From positions 1-64,000 of the forward strand of contig DIVZ01000001.1 in NCBI GenBank assembly GCA_002423395.1: DNA of 64,000 nucleotides, given 5' to 3'. A program made the translations under genes and the position numbers. Origin of the DNA: Eubacteriaceae bacterium UBA6119. Lineage in GTDB: Bacteria; Bacillota; Clostridia; Eubacteriales; UBA1433. Below, piece by piece: positions 16,583 through 25,531 of the stretch. The first letter of the stretch is position 1, and the number at the start of each line of letters is the position of its first letter. The notes beneath the pieces were generated by a model. That model searched no databases. It was not told the DNA's origin and saw only the letters and a list, made by a program, of their open reading frames with translations.

Positions 16583-17699
16583 TTTTTAAATTATCAACGT
16601 AGCTCAAATCTGCATTTAAACCAAATTCGTTAAATAACTCATGTTTTATACTACTATTAGCCGGATTACGCAAATCAAATTTATTATGTTCCCAATATTT
16701 ATCATTACAATCGGTATCTAATATATCTTTTATATAATTATCCACATAAAAACCAATACTTTCATTACGAAAAGGATTATATATGCCATTCATAATTATG
16801 TATTTATTGAATTCATTTATATTTTTTTCTCTGTATATCAATCCATATTGCAAGTAAACTATATTTGGATCTAGATTATTTGAACTTATACCATAAGAAA
16901 TGATAAAATCCAATTCACTTTCTTTAAGAGTTCTGTTGCCTATAATTTCATATTCACCATAAAAAAAACAGTTATCCATTATTGCCTGTGACGGAAACGA
17001 TAAGCAATGTGATAATTGATCTAAATCAATTTCCTTGGAGAGACTTTTTTTATGATAAACTTTTATAATTAAAGGTTTGCCGAACATATCAAGCCCATAA
17101 TTTTTATTTTTTTTAAATGTTTTATCTTTTCTTAATTTACCAATATCCAATAATATTCGTCCGTAACCATATTCCCTTCTTCCTATTTTAAAAGCAAAAA
17201 AATCTCCCTCTCTAAATTTATGATGTTTAAGCTGTTTACCTTTAAAATTATCTATTTCTATTAAGTCTTCCTGAATAGTATCATTTATCCAGGCATTGAG
17301 CCAATTCTGTAAACCATTAAAATCTTTTTGTCCATCTTTGAGACTTTCATGGTAATAATTTGTTTGCGTTGTATAATTTGCAATAGAAACATAGCTATAC
17401 CATCCAAAATAAACTCCTATTCTTGAACAATTAATAACTGCACTATAATTAAGTTTTCTTTTTTTACCTCTATTAGTTTTAGGCAAAATAATTTGTCTGT
17501 TATTTTCTGTTTTTTCATCTAACTTACACTCTAAATAAAGGTTTTGCTCTATATCTACTTCAATCAGTTTTTTTATAATGTCACCATCAAAATAAATCCA
17601 TATTTTATCTTTAATGTTAACTTTCTCCCAATTATCTTCCACTAAATCTAATCCAAGATATTTTCTTTGATAATTATTTAATTCAAATGGAATATTCAT
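16578..17699 (-). CDS. Imm26-like protein, orphan
   Basis: A 373-residue protein of uncertain role. The middle (about 160-190) holds GDFFAFKIGRREYGYGRILL, which matches the start of the Imm26 immunity domain found in polymorphic-toxin loci: a beta strand with GD.FA followed by YGYGR. The N-terminal 150 residues and the C terminus match nothing I recognise. There are no signal peptide or membrane segments. There is no toxin or secretion gene nearby, and its neighbours face away or belong to another operon. It is AT- and lysine-rich compared with flanking genes, consistent with transfer. The Imm26 assignment is moderately sure and function as immunity is inferred. Confidence 0.6.
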   Translation of the reverse strand: MNIPFELNNYQRKYLGLDLVEDNWEKVNIKDKIWIYFDGDIIKKLIEVDIEQNLYLECKLDEKTENNRQIILPKTNRGKKRKLNYSAVINCSRIGVYFGWYSYVSIANYTTQTNYYHESLKDGQKDFNGLQNWLNAWINDTIQEDLIEIDNFKGKQLKHHKFREGDFFAFKIGRREYGYGRILLDIGKLRKDKTFKKNKNYGLDMFGKPLIIKVYHKKSLSKEIDLDQLSHCLSFPSQAIMDNCFFYGEYEIIGNRTLKESELDFIISYGISSNNLDPNIVYLQYGLIYREKNINEFNKYIIMNGIYNPFRNESIGFYVDNYIKDILDTDCNDKYWEHNKFDLRNPANSSIKHELFNEFGLNADLSYVDNLKK

Positions 17700-17767
17700 A
17701 AAAATACCTCTATACTAATATTGATTTTATTTTAGCATAGAGGTTAAATAATTTAAAAATAATTTTA

Positions 17768-18115
17768 TTAACTTCTTCTTACCTTCGGCGATAATATCAT
17801 ATTTCCCACCGATATTACAACCGCAATAAAAATCTCAACCCAAAAGCTTGTTATGTCAAGTCCTTTAAACATCGCGTCAGTAAGCTCAACCATTGCCGCG
17901 TTTACAATTACGCTGAATATGCCAAATGTAAGCAGTGTCGCTACTATGGATATTATCTGCGCAAGCGGTCTGATAAATATGTTTACAAGCCACAGTACCG
18001 TTCCCGCCGCTATTATAATATAAGGATTTTCATATACATGCACATACTGCGGGAATAAAAACATTGCAAGATACAGAGAGAAACAGCATATTAACCATTT
18101 AAATAATATTCTCAT
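17768..18115 (-). CDS. YvlD/holin-like (PF04020-type) membrane protein
   Basis: A 115-residue protein with four hydrophobic segments and the family's conserved NIFIRPLAQI stretch. It resembles Bacillus YvlD, often labelled a phage holin superfamily IV protein, but there is no lysis context here. It is last in a four-gene operon with a DUF2089 regulator-like protein, a SHOCT-like protein and a small unknown. The yvl set in Bacillus is linked with envelope stress. The same role here is an inference. Confidence 0.8.
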   Translation of the reverse strand: MRILFKWLICCFSLYLAMFLFPQYVHVYENPYIIIAAGTVLWLVNIFIRPLAQIISIVATLLTFGIFSVIVNAAMVELTDAMFKGLDITSFWVEIFIAVVISVGNMILSPKVRRS

Positions 18116-18130
18116 TTTTTTATTTCCTTA

Positions 18131-18454
18131 TCAGTAAAATTTAATTCTTATCTTTACTCCGTCAGCATCAACCGAGCAGAGTTCCCACGGAGCTTTTATT
18201 GAAAATATATCTTTAACTACTAAGTGCGCGCAAGTCATGCCAGAGTGTACTGTTTGAAACGATACGGATGAATGTCTTCCTTTTATCGCTCTGGCATTTT
18301 TTGGCACAAAAAGCGCGGCAAAATCCATAATATCAAGTATCATTTCGGTAAAAGAATATACCAAGAAAACCGGAAGCGGTAAAAACAGCCTAAAATGTTT
18401 TTCCTTTTTTATATTTATTGACACTATTAAAAACAGCGCAGGTCTATTCGACAT
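18131..18454 (-). CDS. Small hypothetical protein in the DUF2089/YvlD operon
   Basis: A 107-residue protein with a hydrophobic patch (about 25-50) and a C-terminal half ending DADGVKIRIKFY. The family is not recognised. The ATG at 18454 follows AAAGG at good distance and overlaps the end of the SHOCT-like gene by 11 bp, suggesting coupling. Earlier in-frame ATGs lie deeper inside that gene. The next gene begins 15 bp downstream. Confidence 0.6.
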   Translation of the reverse strand: MSNRPALFLIVSINIKKEKHFRLFLPLPVFLVYSFTEMILDIMDFAALFVPKNARAIKGRHSSVSFQTVHSGMTCAHLVVKDIFSIKAPWELCSVDADGVKIRIKFY

Positions 18455-18863
18455 AAACGCGTACCTTTGCGGGTTCATCACCTTCAATGTCAACATTGAC
18501 TATATCTTCTTCACCGGCGGCTTCAATAAATTCGTCAATGCTGTTCATGATAGCGACTAAATCTACGCCTTTTTTATCCATTTCTTCTTTCGCTTCTTTT
18601 GGCAGATTTTTTGATATTATCGGGCCGAGTGTCTTAACAAGCGAAAGCGGAATATTTACATTTACTTTTGACTTTTTAGAGTTTTCGTTCGCGTCAATAT
18701 TTACACGCAGTTTTGTCGGTTTTCTTCCCTGTTTTCCTTTCATTGCTATAGGCTCTTCTGCAATTTTTTCTTTTTTACTAAGCGCGTCAAGTAAAATTGA
18801 TGCTTCATCTACCGTAATTTTGCCTTCGCTTACCATATTAAGAATACGTGTTTTATCTTCCAT
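18444..18863 (-). CDS. SHOCT-like domain protein
   Basis: A 139-residue acidic/lysine-rich protein. The first 30 residues (RILNMVSEGKITVDEASILLDAL) form a SHOCT-like helical hairpin as in the N terminus of YvlB/LiaG-like proteins. The rest contains RVNIDANENSKKSKVNVNIPLSL and looks like a short DUF4097-style beta segment. It lies 3 bp after the DUF2089 gene and overlaps the next, so it is mid-operon. The same SHOCT-like segment (MLEKGEITAAQAAELL) occurs at the C terminus of the preceding gene product. Confidence 0.75.
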   Translation of the reverse strand: MEDKTRILNMVSEGKITVDEASILLDALSKKEKIAEEPIAMKGKQGRKPTKLRVNIDANENSKKSKVNVNIPLSLVKTLGPIISKNLPKEAKEEMDKKGVDLVAIMNSIDEFIEAAGEEDIVNVDIEGDEPAKVRVYVE

Positions 18864-18866
18864 TGT

Positions 18867-19250
18867 TTATTTCTCCTTTGATTTTGATAAAAGTTCGGCT
18901 GCCTGGGCAGCTGTAATTTCGCCTTTTTCCAGCATATCCAGCACTTCCGATGACTTTGTCTGATTGCTTTCTTCCTCTTCATAATCCTGTGAAAAAAGCT
19001 TTTTCAAAAGCTCGTCTAAAAGACCTTTCACTGTCGGATACGATATATTAAGCGCTTTTTCAACTTCCTTGATGTTGCCGCGGCATTTCAAAAAAGTGTC
19101 CAGAAATAGACTCATCTTATCGTCAAGTCCGCAGTAAATGCATGGTTTGTATTTACCGCTGATGTCTGTTTTGCAATTAGAACAGCTTAATTTTGTTATG
19201 TTTAGTTTTTCGCCGCATACTGGGCAGCTTGCCGGTATTGAATATTCCAT
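18867..19250 (-). CDS. DUF2089 zinc-ribbon/HTH protein
   Basis: A 127-residue protein. An N-terminal zinc ribbon (CPVCGEKL...CSNCKTD, then CIYCG) is followed by a helix-turn-helix-like region around VEKALNISYPTVKGLLDELL and a C-terminal SHOCT-like hairpin. This matches DUF2089. It is first in the operon with SHOCT and YvlD-like proteins and probably regulates it. No ligand or target is evident. Confidence 0.85.
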   Translation of the reverse strand: MEYSIPASCPVCGEKLNITKLSCSNCKTDISGKYKPCIYCGLDDKMSLFLDTFLKCRGNIKEVEKALNISYPTVKGLLDELLKKLFSQDYEEEESNQTKSSEVLDMLEKGEITAAQAAELLSKSKEK

Positions 19251-19395
19251 ACTTTATCTACCTTCTTTAAAATTATTATTTACAAATACAATATATTATA
19301 TAAACTAAAATATGTCAATATAATTATTAACTATTTTAATTATTTTATTAATATTATTAATATATTTGTTGATTTATATTATATTTACATGCAAA

Positions 19396-19434
19396 AATGC
19401 GGCAAAACTGTTTGATTTGAAGTTTTACCGCATT
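19396..19434 (-). terminator. Terminator of the enolase-superfamily gene
   Basis: AATGCGG-c-AAAACT (19396-19409) pairs with AGTTTT-a-CCGCATT (19421-19434). On the minus strand TTTTTGC follows, right after the gene that ends at 19474. Confidence 0.75.
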
Positions 19435-19473
19435 AATTTACGTTAATTTGCTTTAGCTTACGTTAGTTAAAGT

Positions 19474-20691
19474 TTATTCAATTGTCCACTTTTCACAATG
19501 AGTAAGCGCAAATTCGCTTAATTCTGTTCCAAGACCAATACCATCGGGAACTTTAAATTTGCCGTTTTCAGGTTCAAAATTAACAGTGCAAAGTTCTTGC
19601 ATATAAGGTCTGAACTGAACAACGTGATGTTCATGAATTATGAAGTTAGGAATTACAGATTCAAAATTCAGCGACGCGGCAAGAGTTAAAGCCGTACCGC
19701 ATACATGGGATTGAATTCCTATGTCGTAGATGTATGCCATATCCGCTATTTTCTTCGCTTCAGTTATGCCGCCGCAGTTAGAAAGGTCAGGCTGAAGCAC
19801 CTGCAAAGATAAGTTTTCAATATAAGGCGCGTACTGCCAGCGAGAGAATATTCTCTCACCGCTGCCCATAGGTATGCCAAGAGCATCGGCTACATATTTC
19901 TGCATCTTAGGTGTAGGAGTGCAGGCTTCTTCATAATAGAAAATATTATACTTTTTAATACGTTCACCTATCTGAACAGCTGAAAGCGCATCCGTAAAAG
20001 AGTGTCCTTCAACAATTAAGTCAACTTTAGGTCCGATTGCTTCTCTAACCGCCGCTACTCTTTCTTCGACGAGGTCAACATAATACGGCTCAAGCAGTCC
20101 GCAGCGTTGTTCTTCAGTAAAACCGCTGCCGTCTTTGTCCAGTGTAAAGAAGTCAATTTTTATCGCGTTATATCCCTCGCTTACCGCTTTGAGCGCATTG
20201 TTCACGTAATCCTTTGTCTGAAACGCAGGGGTTAGCTCCGGTCCCCAGCCAAACTGAAGCTGACTTGCATAACATCTAAGTTCTTTTCTGCGGCTTCCGC
20301 CTAGTAATTTGGCTATAGGAACTTTGAAATATTTGCCTTTTATGTCCCATAACGCCATGTCAAACGCTGAAATAGCCGCATAAATAATCGGTCCTCCGCT
20401 TTGAGTAAAATAACCCTGCTTATAAAATTTGTCCCATATTACCTCATTGTCAAGCGGATCCATGCCAATTATCATTCGAGCAAAATCTCGCATCATTCCT
20501 GCTGTTCCGAGAGCTCCCACGCCAAAAAGCATTCCCGCTTCTCCGTCTCCGTAAATGCCTTCATCGGTGTGTATGCGGCATACAATAGGCCTGCAGTTTC
20601 TGTCAAAGTTAGCCCAGTCTATTTTTACCCCGCCTCCGGTATTCTTTTGGTTAGGTTTTAAAATCATAACATCAATTTTTGTTATTTTCAT
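19474..20691 (-). CDS. Mandelate racemase/muconate lactonizing enzyme family protein
   Basis: A 405-residue enolase-superfamily enzyme, probably an acid-sugar dehydratase or related. An N-terminal capping domain is followed by a barrel with K178 and D180 (AIKID), metal-ligand candidates E228 (VEGHS), E254 (YYEEA) and E279 (GSGER), and H329 (IQSHVCGT). E228 replaces the Asp that most members have as first ligand. The substrate cannot be read. The ATG at 20691 is chosen because GAGGTG lies 6 nt before it, and a GTG three codons upstream overlaps that site. It stands alone, with no sugar-acid aldolase or transporter beside it. Confidence 0.85.
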   Translation of the reverse strand: MKITKIDVMILKPNQKNTGGGVKIDWANFDRNCRPIVCRIHTDEGIYGDGEAGMLFGVGALGTAGMMRDFARMIIGMDPLDNEVIWDKFYKQGYFTQSGGPIIYAAISAFDMALWDIKGKYFKVPIAKLLGGSRRKELRCYASQLQFGWGPELTPAFQTKDYVNNALKAVSEGYNAIKIDFFTLDKDGSGFTEEQRCGLLEPYYVDLVEERVAAVREAIGPKVDLIVEGHSFTDALSAVQIGERIKKYNIFYYEEACTPTPKMQKYVADALGIPMGSGERIFSRWQYAPYIENLSLQVLQPDLSNCGGITEAKKIADMAYIYDIGIQSHVCGTALTLAASLNFESVIPNFIIHEHHVVQFRPYMQELCTVNFEPENGKFKVPDGIGLGTELSEFALTHCEKWTIE

Positions 20692-20830
20692 TATATACAC
20701 CTCACAATCAGTATACTGATATTATATAACCAATTTAATGCAATTGTAAACCATTTAGAAAATATTTAACTCTTTTATTTTTTTATATTCGTGATAATAT
20801 AAATGATATTTAATGTATGAAGGTATTTTT

Positions 20831-22555
20831 ATGAAAGCTGTATTTTGCGCTGTTAATTCAAAATTTATTCACACGTGCCTTGCCGCGCATATTTTAATAA
20901 ACCATATTGATAAGAACATATTTGATGTTAATTTATGGGAATATAGCATTAACGATGAAATTGACATTATTTTGAAAAATATCGCGCGAAGCAACGCGGA
21001 TGTTTATATATTTTCTGTCTATATTTTTAATGTTGAGTTTATAAAAAGAATAATATCCAAACTTAAAAAAATAAATCCAGCATGTAAAATAATTCTCGGC
21101 GGCCCCGAAGTCAGCTTTGATAGTGATGCATTTTTAAAAAATAATACCTCAGCAGATTTTATTATTATAGGCGAAGGCGAGCTTGTTTTAGATAAACTTT
21201 TAACGGCTATAAAAAACGACAGCGGACTTGACGCAATTAATAATATCGCATACAGGCAAGGCAATGAAATAATAAGCACGAATAAATCTGACGAATTGAT
21301 AAGCATGGACGATATTATATTCCCGTACAATTCGGATAACTTAAAAGATTTTAAAAATAAAATTATATATTACGAATCAAGCCGCGGCTGCCCCTACAGC
21401 TGCGCATACTGCATGTCGGCAAACGATAAGCATATGCGTTATAAAAGTCTTGCCAAAGTTTTTAATGAGCTTACTTTTTTTATTGAAAATAAAGTGTCAA
21501 TTGTAAAATTCACGGACAGAACATTCAACGCCGATGACATTAGAGCGCAAAAAATATGGCAGTTTATTTTGGATAATAATATTTGCACTACTTTTCATTT
21601 TGAAATATCGGCAGATATTTTAAGTGATGATAGTATTTCGCTTCTTAATAAACTGCCGCTTCATTACGTTCAACTGGAAGCGGGAGTGCAAAGCGCCAAA
21701 CAACAAACTCTAAAAGCTGTAAACAGAAAAACCAACCTTGATAAATTGGCAAATAATTTATTGCGTCTTACAGAAGCAAACAATATGCACATTCATACCG
21801 ATTTAATCGCAGGGCTGCCGTATGAAAGTTATGATGATTTTAAGTATTCGTTTAATTTTGTTTATCGGCTTAATTCTCATATGATACAGCTTGGTTTTTT
21901 AAAAATATTAAAAGGCTCTCCCATGGAAGACATGGTTAAAGACGGCGGATACGTATATGACGATTACGCTCCGTACGAAATAATAAAAAACAATTGGATA
22001 AGCTATGATGAGATATTAAAACTTAAGCTTATTGAATCATTAGCGGACAGATACTACAACTGCCAAAGCTTTACACATATATTAAATTATATTATTGAAA
22101 ATTATTATAAAGATAACGAATTCGGTTTTTATGAAGAGCTCGGGGAATTTTTTAATAAAAACCATTATTCGGATGCAAAGATGTCAAAATCGCAGCTATA
22201 TACAATATTAGATGATTTCTTGATGCATAAAAGTATATCTGATAATAAGACTAAGGCATTGCTGTCATTTGATTTTCTTTTAAATAACTCTTCACCCCTG
22301 CCTAAAAGTTTATATTTCAATGAAATAACAAAAAACGCTCTTTATGAATTGATACAAAATAATATCCCAACATTGCCGCCAGAATATAAAAATTTACCAT
22401 ATAAACAACTTATAAAACATTTAGACGTATACGAATTTGAGCTTAACCCGATTAATTTAAAAACAAGAAAAACATATATCGCCTTTTTTGATATAAAACA
22501 AAATTGTATGAACAATAACAAAAAATACGTTATATTAAATTCTCAAAGGAGTTAG
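20831..22555 (+). CDS. B12-binding-domain radical SAM protein (DUF4080 type)
   Basis: A 574-residue protein. The N-terminal cobalamin-binding-like fold (about 1-130, with ILGGPEVSFD) is followed by a radical SAM core with CPYSCAYC binding the 4Fe-4S cluster, and a C-terminal DUF4080-like region. Members are methyltransferases or thioether-forming enzymes, mostly uncharacterised. The ATG at 20831 follows GAAGG, and an upstream ATG at 20813 lacks a site. Two cysteine-rich DUF3795 genes follow, the first only 2 bp away, suggesting a shared process. Confidence 0.85.
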   Translation: MKAVFCAVNSKFIHTCLAAHILINHIDKNIFDVNLWEYSINDEIDIILKNIARSNADVYIFSVYIFNVEFIKRIISKLKKINPACKIILGGPEVSFDSDAFLKNNTSADFIIIGEGELVLDKLLTAIKNDSGLDAINNIAYRQGNEIISTNKSDELISMDDIIFPYNSDNLKDFKNKIIYYESSRGCPYSCAYCMSANDKHMRYKSLAKVFNELTFFIENKVSIVKFTDRTFNADDIRAQKIWQFILDNNICTTFHFEISADILSDDSISLLNKLPLHYVQLEAGVQSAKQQTLKAVNRKTNLDKLANNLLRLTEANNMHIHTDLIAGLPYESYDDFKYSFNFVYRLNSHMIQLGFLKILKGSPMEDMVKDGGYVYDDYAPYEIIKNNWISYDEILKLKLIESLADRYYNCQSFTHILNYIIENYYKDNEFGFYEELGEFFNKNHYSDAKMSKSQLYTILDDFLMHKSISDNKTKALLSFDFLLNNSSPLPKSLYFNEITKNALYELIQNNIPTLPPEYKNLPYKQLIKHLDVYEFELNPINLKTRKTYIAFFDIKQNCMNNNKKYVILNSQRS

Positions 22556-22557
22556 TT

Positions 22558-23115
22558 ATGGAGCAATATTATCGTGAATATCCTCTATTTTCATTATGCG
22601 GGCTAAATTGCGGTCTTTGCCCAAGATATCATACGCAAGGGGAGTCTAAATGCCCCGGGTGCGGAGGTGAAGATTTTAATAAAAAGCATCCTTCTTGCGC
22701 AGTTATTAACTGCAATAAAAAACATGATAATGTCCATTTCTGTTACTTGTGCTCGTCTTATCCGTGCGGCAAATATTTAAGTAATGATAAAGATTCATTT
22801 ATTACATATAAAAACGTCACAAAAGATTTTAATTTTGCACAAAAAGAAGGCGTTAATAATTATATAAAAATATTAAACGAGAAAATTATCATTTTGGAGT
22901 TTTTATTAAATAATTACAATGACGGCAGAAGAAAAAATTTTTACTGTCTGGCAGTAAATCTGCTTAATTTGGAAGATTTAATTGACATTGTAGATGAAAT
23001 AAAAAACAATATAAGCAGACAAGAAATAAAACATAATGAAAAAATCAATCTGATTATAGATTTATTAACTAAAAAAGCGGATAAGCGCAAAATTGAATTA
23101 AAACTAAGAAAATAG
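22558..23115 (+). CDS. DUF3795 cysteine-rich protein
   Basis: A 185-residue protein with many cysteines in its first 75 residues: CGLNCGLCPRY, CPGCGG, then CYLCSSYPC. This is the pattern of DUF3795, a family thought to bind zinc or iron-sulfur. The C-terminal half is helical and charged. Function is unknown. It starts 2 bp after the radical SAM gene, overlapping its ribosome binding signal, so it is the same operon. Confidence 0.82.
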   Translation: MEQYYREYPLFSLCGLNCGLCPRYHTQGESKCPGCGGEDFNKKHPSCAVINCNKKHDNVHFCYLCSSYPCGKYLSNDKDSFITYKNVTKDFNFAQKEGVNNYIKILNEKIIILEFLLNNYNDGRRKNFYCLAVNLLNLEDLIDIVDEIKNNISRQEIKHNEKINLIIDLLTKKADKRKIELKLRK

Positions 23116-23150
23116 TTTTTAGTGTCTTAATATTAAAACAGGTGAATTAT

Positions 23151-23492
23151 ATGTCTGAATTAGAACTGGGCTGCTGCGGCGCATACTGCAAAACATGCAA
23201 AGTATACAAAGAAAATTTATGCAAAGGATGCAAAATGGGATATGTTGACGGAACTCGTGATTTAGCCAAAGCTAAGTGCAAAATTAAAATTTGCTGCATA
23301 AGTAAGAATTATAGTTCCTGCGCCGATTGCATTGAATATAGACAATGCGAGACTATTAATAATTTTCACAATCATCAAGGATATAAATATAAAAAGTATA
23401 GGCAGGCAAATGATTACATAATTAATAACGGATACGAGGCGTTTTTTGAAATTGCCGATAAATGGGATAACGCATACGGAAAATACGAATAA
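23151..23492 (+). CDS. Second DUF3795-like cysteine-rich protein
   Basis: A 113-residue protein with CCGAYCKTCKVY, CKGCKMGY and CCISKNYSSCADC. It is a paralogue in style of the preceding gene but shorter and without the long helical tail. The ATG at 23151 is preferred over a GTG three codons earlier because AGGTG then serves as the binding site. It is last of the radical SAM/DUF3795 trio. Function unknown. Confidence 0.78.
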   Translation: MSELELGCCGAYCKTCKVYKENLCKGCKMGYVDGTRDLAKAKCKIKICCISKNYSSCADCIEYRQCETINNFHNHQGYKYKKYRQANDYIINNGYEAFFEIADKWDNAYGKYE

Positions 23493-23497
23493 TATTA

Positions 23498-23526
23498 TTG
23501 ACAAACTAGGTTATTTAAAATATAAT
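23498..23526 (+). promoter_or_regulatory. Consensus promoter of the EamA transporter gene
   Basis: TTGACA (23498-23503), 17 nt, TATAAT (23521-23526): both hexamers and the spacing are perfect. Confidence 0.85.
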
Positions 23527-23559
23527 TGCGCCTAATATACATAAAAAAGGCGCTAAAAT

Positions 23560-24438
23560 ATGAAAGCAAAAATCCAGTTAATAAGTTCTATGCTTATTTT
23601 CGGAAGCATAGGAATATTCGTACGAAACATTGAAATATCCTCTGCCGCTTTGGCTTTGATTAGAGGCATTCTCGGCAGCGCATTTTTAATTGTATATTGC
23701 ATTATAGCAAGAAAAAAAATTTCAATAAAATCAATAAAACAAAATATACTTCTGCTTTTATTTTCAAGCGCCGCTATGGGATTTAACTGGATACTGTTAT
23801 TCCAGTCTTACAAATATACAACCATACCTATAGCGACTCTAAGCTATTATTGCGCCCCCGTTTTTGTAATCATTATGTCACCTTTTATATTAAAAGAAAA
23901 ATTTTCAATAAAAAAATTTATTTGCGTTGTTACTGCAATGCTAGGTATGGCCCTAATTATGCTGACAAGCGCAAATTCGGGCGGAAATTACAATCACTTA
24001 AAGGGCATATTCTTCGGACTGTCGGCTGCCGCTTTATACGCAAGCGTTGTTATTACCAATAAATTTTTTAAGAATCTTTCAGGCATTGAAACAACTCTTA
24101 TACAGCTTGCAATAGCAGTATGCGTATTGTTTCCGTATTTAATGATTACAGGTCCGATAAGACTAACCGATATATCGGCAAGTTCTATGCCTTATATTTT
24201 AATACTAGGTATATTCCATACGGGCTTTGCTTATTATCTTTATTTTTCTGCTATAAAAAGCATCCCTGCCCAAAGCATAGCTGCTTTGAGCTATATAGAT
24301 CCGATATCCGCTGTATTGTTTTCAGCAGTGATATTGTCGGAAAAAATGACGTTTATTCAAATACTCGGCGGTATATTGATTTTAGGGGCGACAATATACG
24401 GAGACAGAACTAAAAAGTTAAAAAGTTTATCGGATTAA
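23560..24438 (+). CDS. EamA/DMT-family transporter
   Basis: A 292-residue inner-membrane protein with about ten hydrophobic helices in two EamA repeats. The second repeat ends LGGILILGATIYGDR, a usual ending for this family. Members export or import amino acids, sugars or metabolites, and the substrate is not readable. It is expressed from its own perfect promoter and lies between the DUF3795 and PfkB-like genes. Confidence 0.9.
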   Translation: MKAKIQLISSMLIFGSIGIFVRNIEISSAALALIRGILGSAFLIVYCIIARKKISIKSIKQNILLLLFSSAAMGFNWILLFQSYKYTTIPIATLSYYCAPVFVIIMSPFILKEKFSIKKFICVVTAMLGMALIMLTSANSGGNYNHLKGIFFGLSAAALYASVVITNKFFKNLSGIETTLIQLAIAVCVLFPYLMITGPIRLTDISASSMPYILILGIFHTGFAYYLYFSAIKSIPAQSIAALSYIDPISAVLFSAVILSEKMTFIQILGGILILGATIYGDRTKKLKSLSD

Positions 24439-24473
24439 TAGATATTTTAAATTAATTTCTTTGTTTTCATTTA

Positions 24474-24501
24474 TTGTAATCGCTTTAATGTATGATATAC
24501 T
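24474..24501 (+). promoter_or_regulatory. Promoter of the PfkB-like gene
   Basis: TTGTAA (24474-24479), 16 nt, TATACT (24496-24501), about 35 nt before the start codon. Confidence 0.55.
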
Positions 24502-24536
24502 TGTAAGTAATATCATTATTTTTGCACAGGTGAGTT

Positions 24537-25478
24537 ATGAGTATTTTAATATTAGGCGCATCATGTATAGACATAATAGGGCAAAGCGATAAGCGGATAA
24601 TAAGTTATGAATCTAATCCCGGAATAGTAAAAATTTTGCAGAGCGGATCTGCGAGAAATACTGCGGAATATTTATCAAGAATAGGCATTCTTTCAAATCT
24701 GGTAACAGCTGTGGGTCAAGACGTTTTCGGACAAAATCTCTTAACGGGTCTTGCTCAATTGGGAATAGACATATCTCAAAGTCTTATTTTAAAGAGTGTT
24801 AGTACCAGCACTAATATGTATTTAACTGATGCGGACGGCGAATTATTCGCAGGTGTTAAAAGCGATAATATTTCATATATGCTTGATATAGGCTATCTCA
24901 GAAACGTCATTAAAAATTCTCCCAATATTCTTATGGCAGACGATACTCTTAATATCGAAACAATTTTATATATATCAGGCAACGTAAAAGCTGATTTGAA
25001 AATATTCCAGCCTCTTAATTTAAAAATCAATCCCGATATAATAAGTGTCATAAATAAATTTGATGTTATTAAATTAAACAAATCTCAAGCGGAAACATTA
25101 TGGGGCGGCTTAATAAGCTCATCGGATGACGCGAAAAGATGCGCAAGATATTTATCTGACAGTAAAAAAATAAAGAAGGTATTCATAACGCTTGACGATT
25201 TAGGCTCAGTAGGAGCAGATATTAACGGCACCGTACACATACCTGCTTATAAAACTGAGCGAAGCAATAAAACAGAGGCGGAAAGCGCGTTCAGCGCCGG
25301 TATGATTTTTTCTCTGGCAAACGATTTTTCACTATACAGAAGCGTTTTGTTCTCTCAGTCTTGTTATTCTTACGCCAATAATTTGCTGCCGGGCAGCAGA
25401 GATAAGTTTTCTCTAGAAGAAGTATGGAACATGCTTTTGCGCGGAGATAAAATAATTCTCCAAAGTGAGGAATATTAA
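24537..25478 (+). CDS. PfkB-like protein with degraded catalytic motif
   Basis: A 313-residue protein with the ribokinase/PfkB fold. There is an N-terminal substrate-side motif SGSARNTAEYLSRIG, a VGQDVFGQNLL segment, and KLNKSQAETLWG for the conserved NxxE. The catalytic GAGDxF motif reads EAESAF at 247-252, so the anion-hole glycines and catalytic Asp are absent. It may be a pseudokinase, a sugar or nucleoside sensor, or a decaying pseudouridine/sugar kinase. The reading frame is intact, which favours a retained role. AGGTG precedes the start. Confidence 0.8.
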   Translation: MSILILGASCIDIIGQSDKRIISYESNPGIVKILQSGSARNTAEYLSRIGILSNLVTAVGQDVFGQNLLTGLAQLGIDISQSLILKSVSTSTNMYLTDADGELFAGVKSDNISYMLDIGYLRNVIKNSPNILMADDTLNIETILYISGNVKADLKIFQPLNLKINPDIISVINKFDVIKLNKSQAETLWGGLISSSDDAKRCARYLSDSKKIKKVFITLDDLGSVGADINGTVHIPAYKTERSNKTEAESAFSAGMIFSLANDFSLYRSVLFSQSCYSYANNLLPGSRDKFSLEEVWNMLLRGDKIILQSEEY

Positions 25479-25531
25479 TTTATAAATAAGAAAATATATA
25501 ATCAGTATTCTTTATTTTGCGGGGGTAATGA

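Noticed and set aside
17768..18115. Phage holin, hence a prophage remnant
   Set aside because: The family label is shared with YvlD-like proteins; no other phage gene lies near, and the operon is a small regulatory set.
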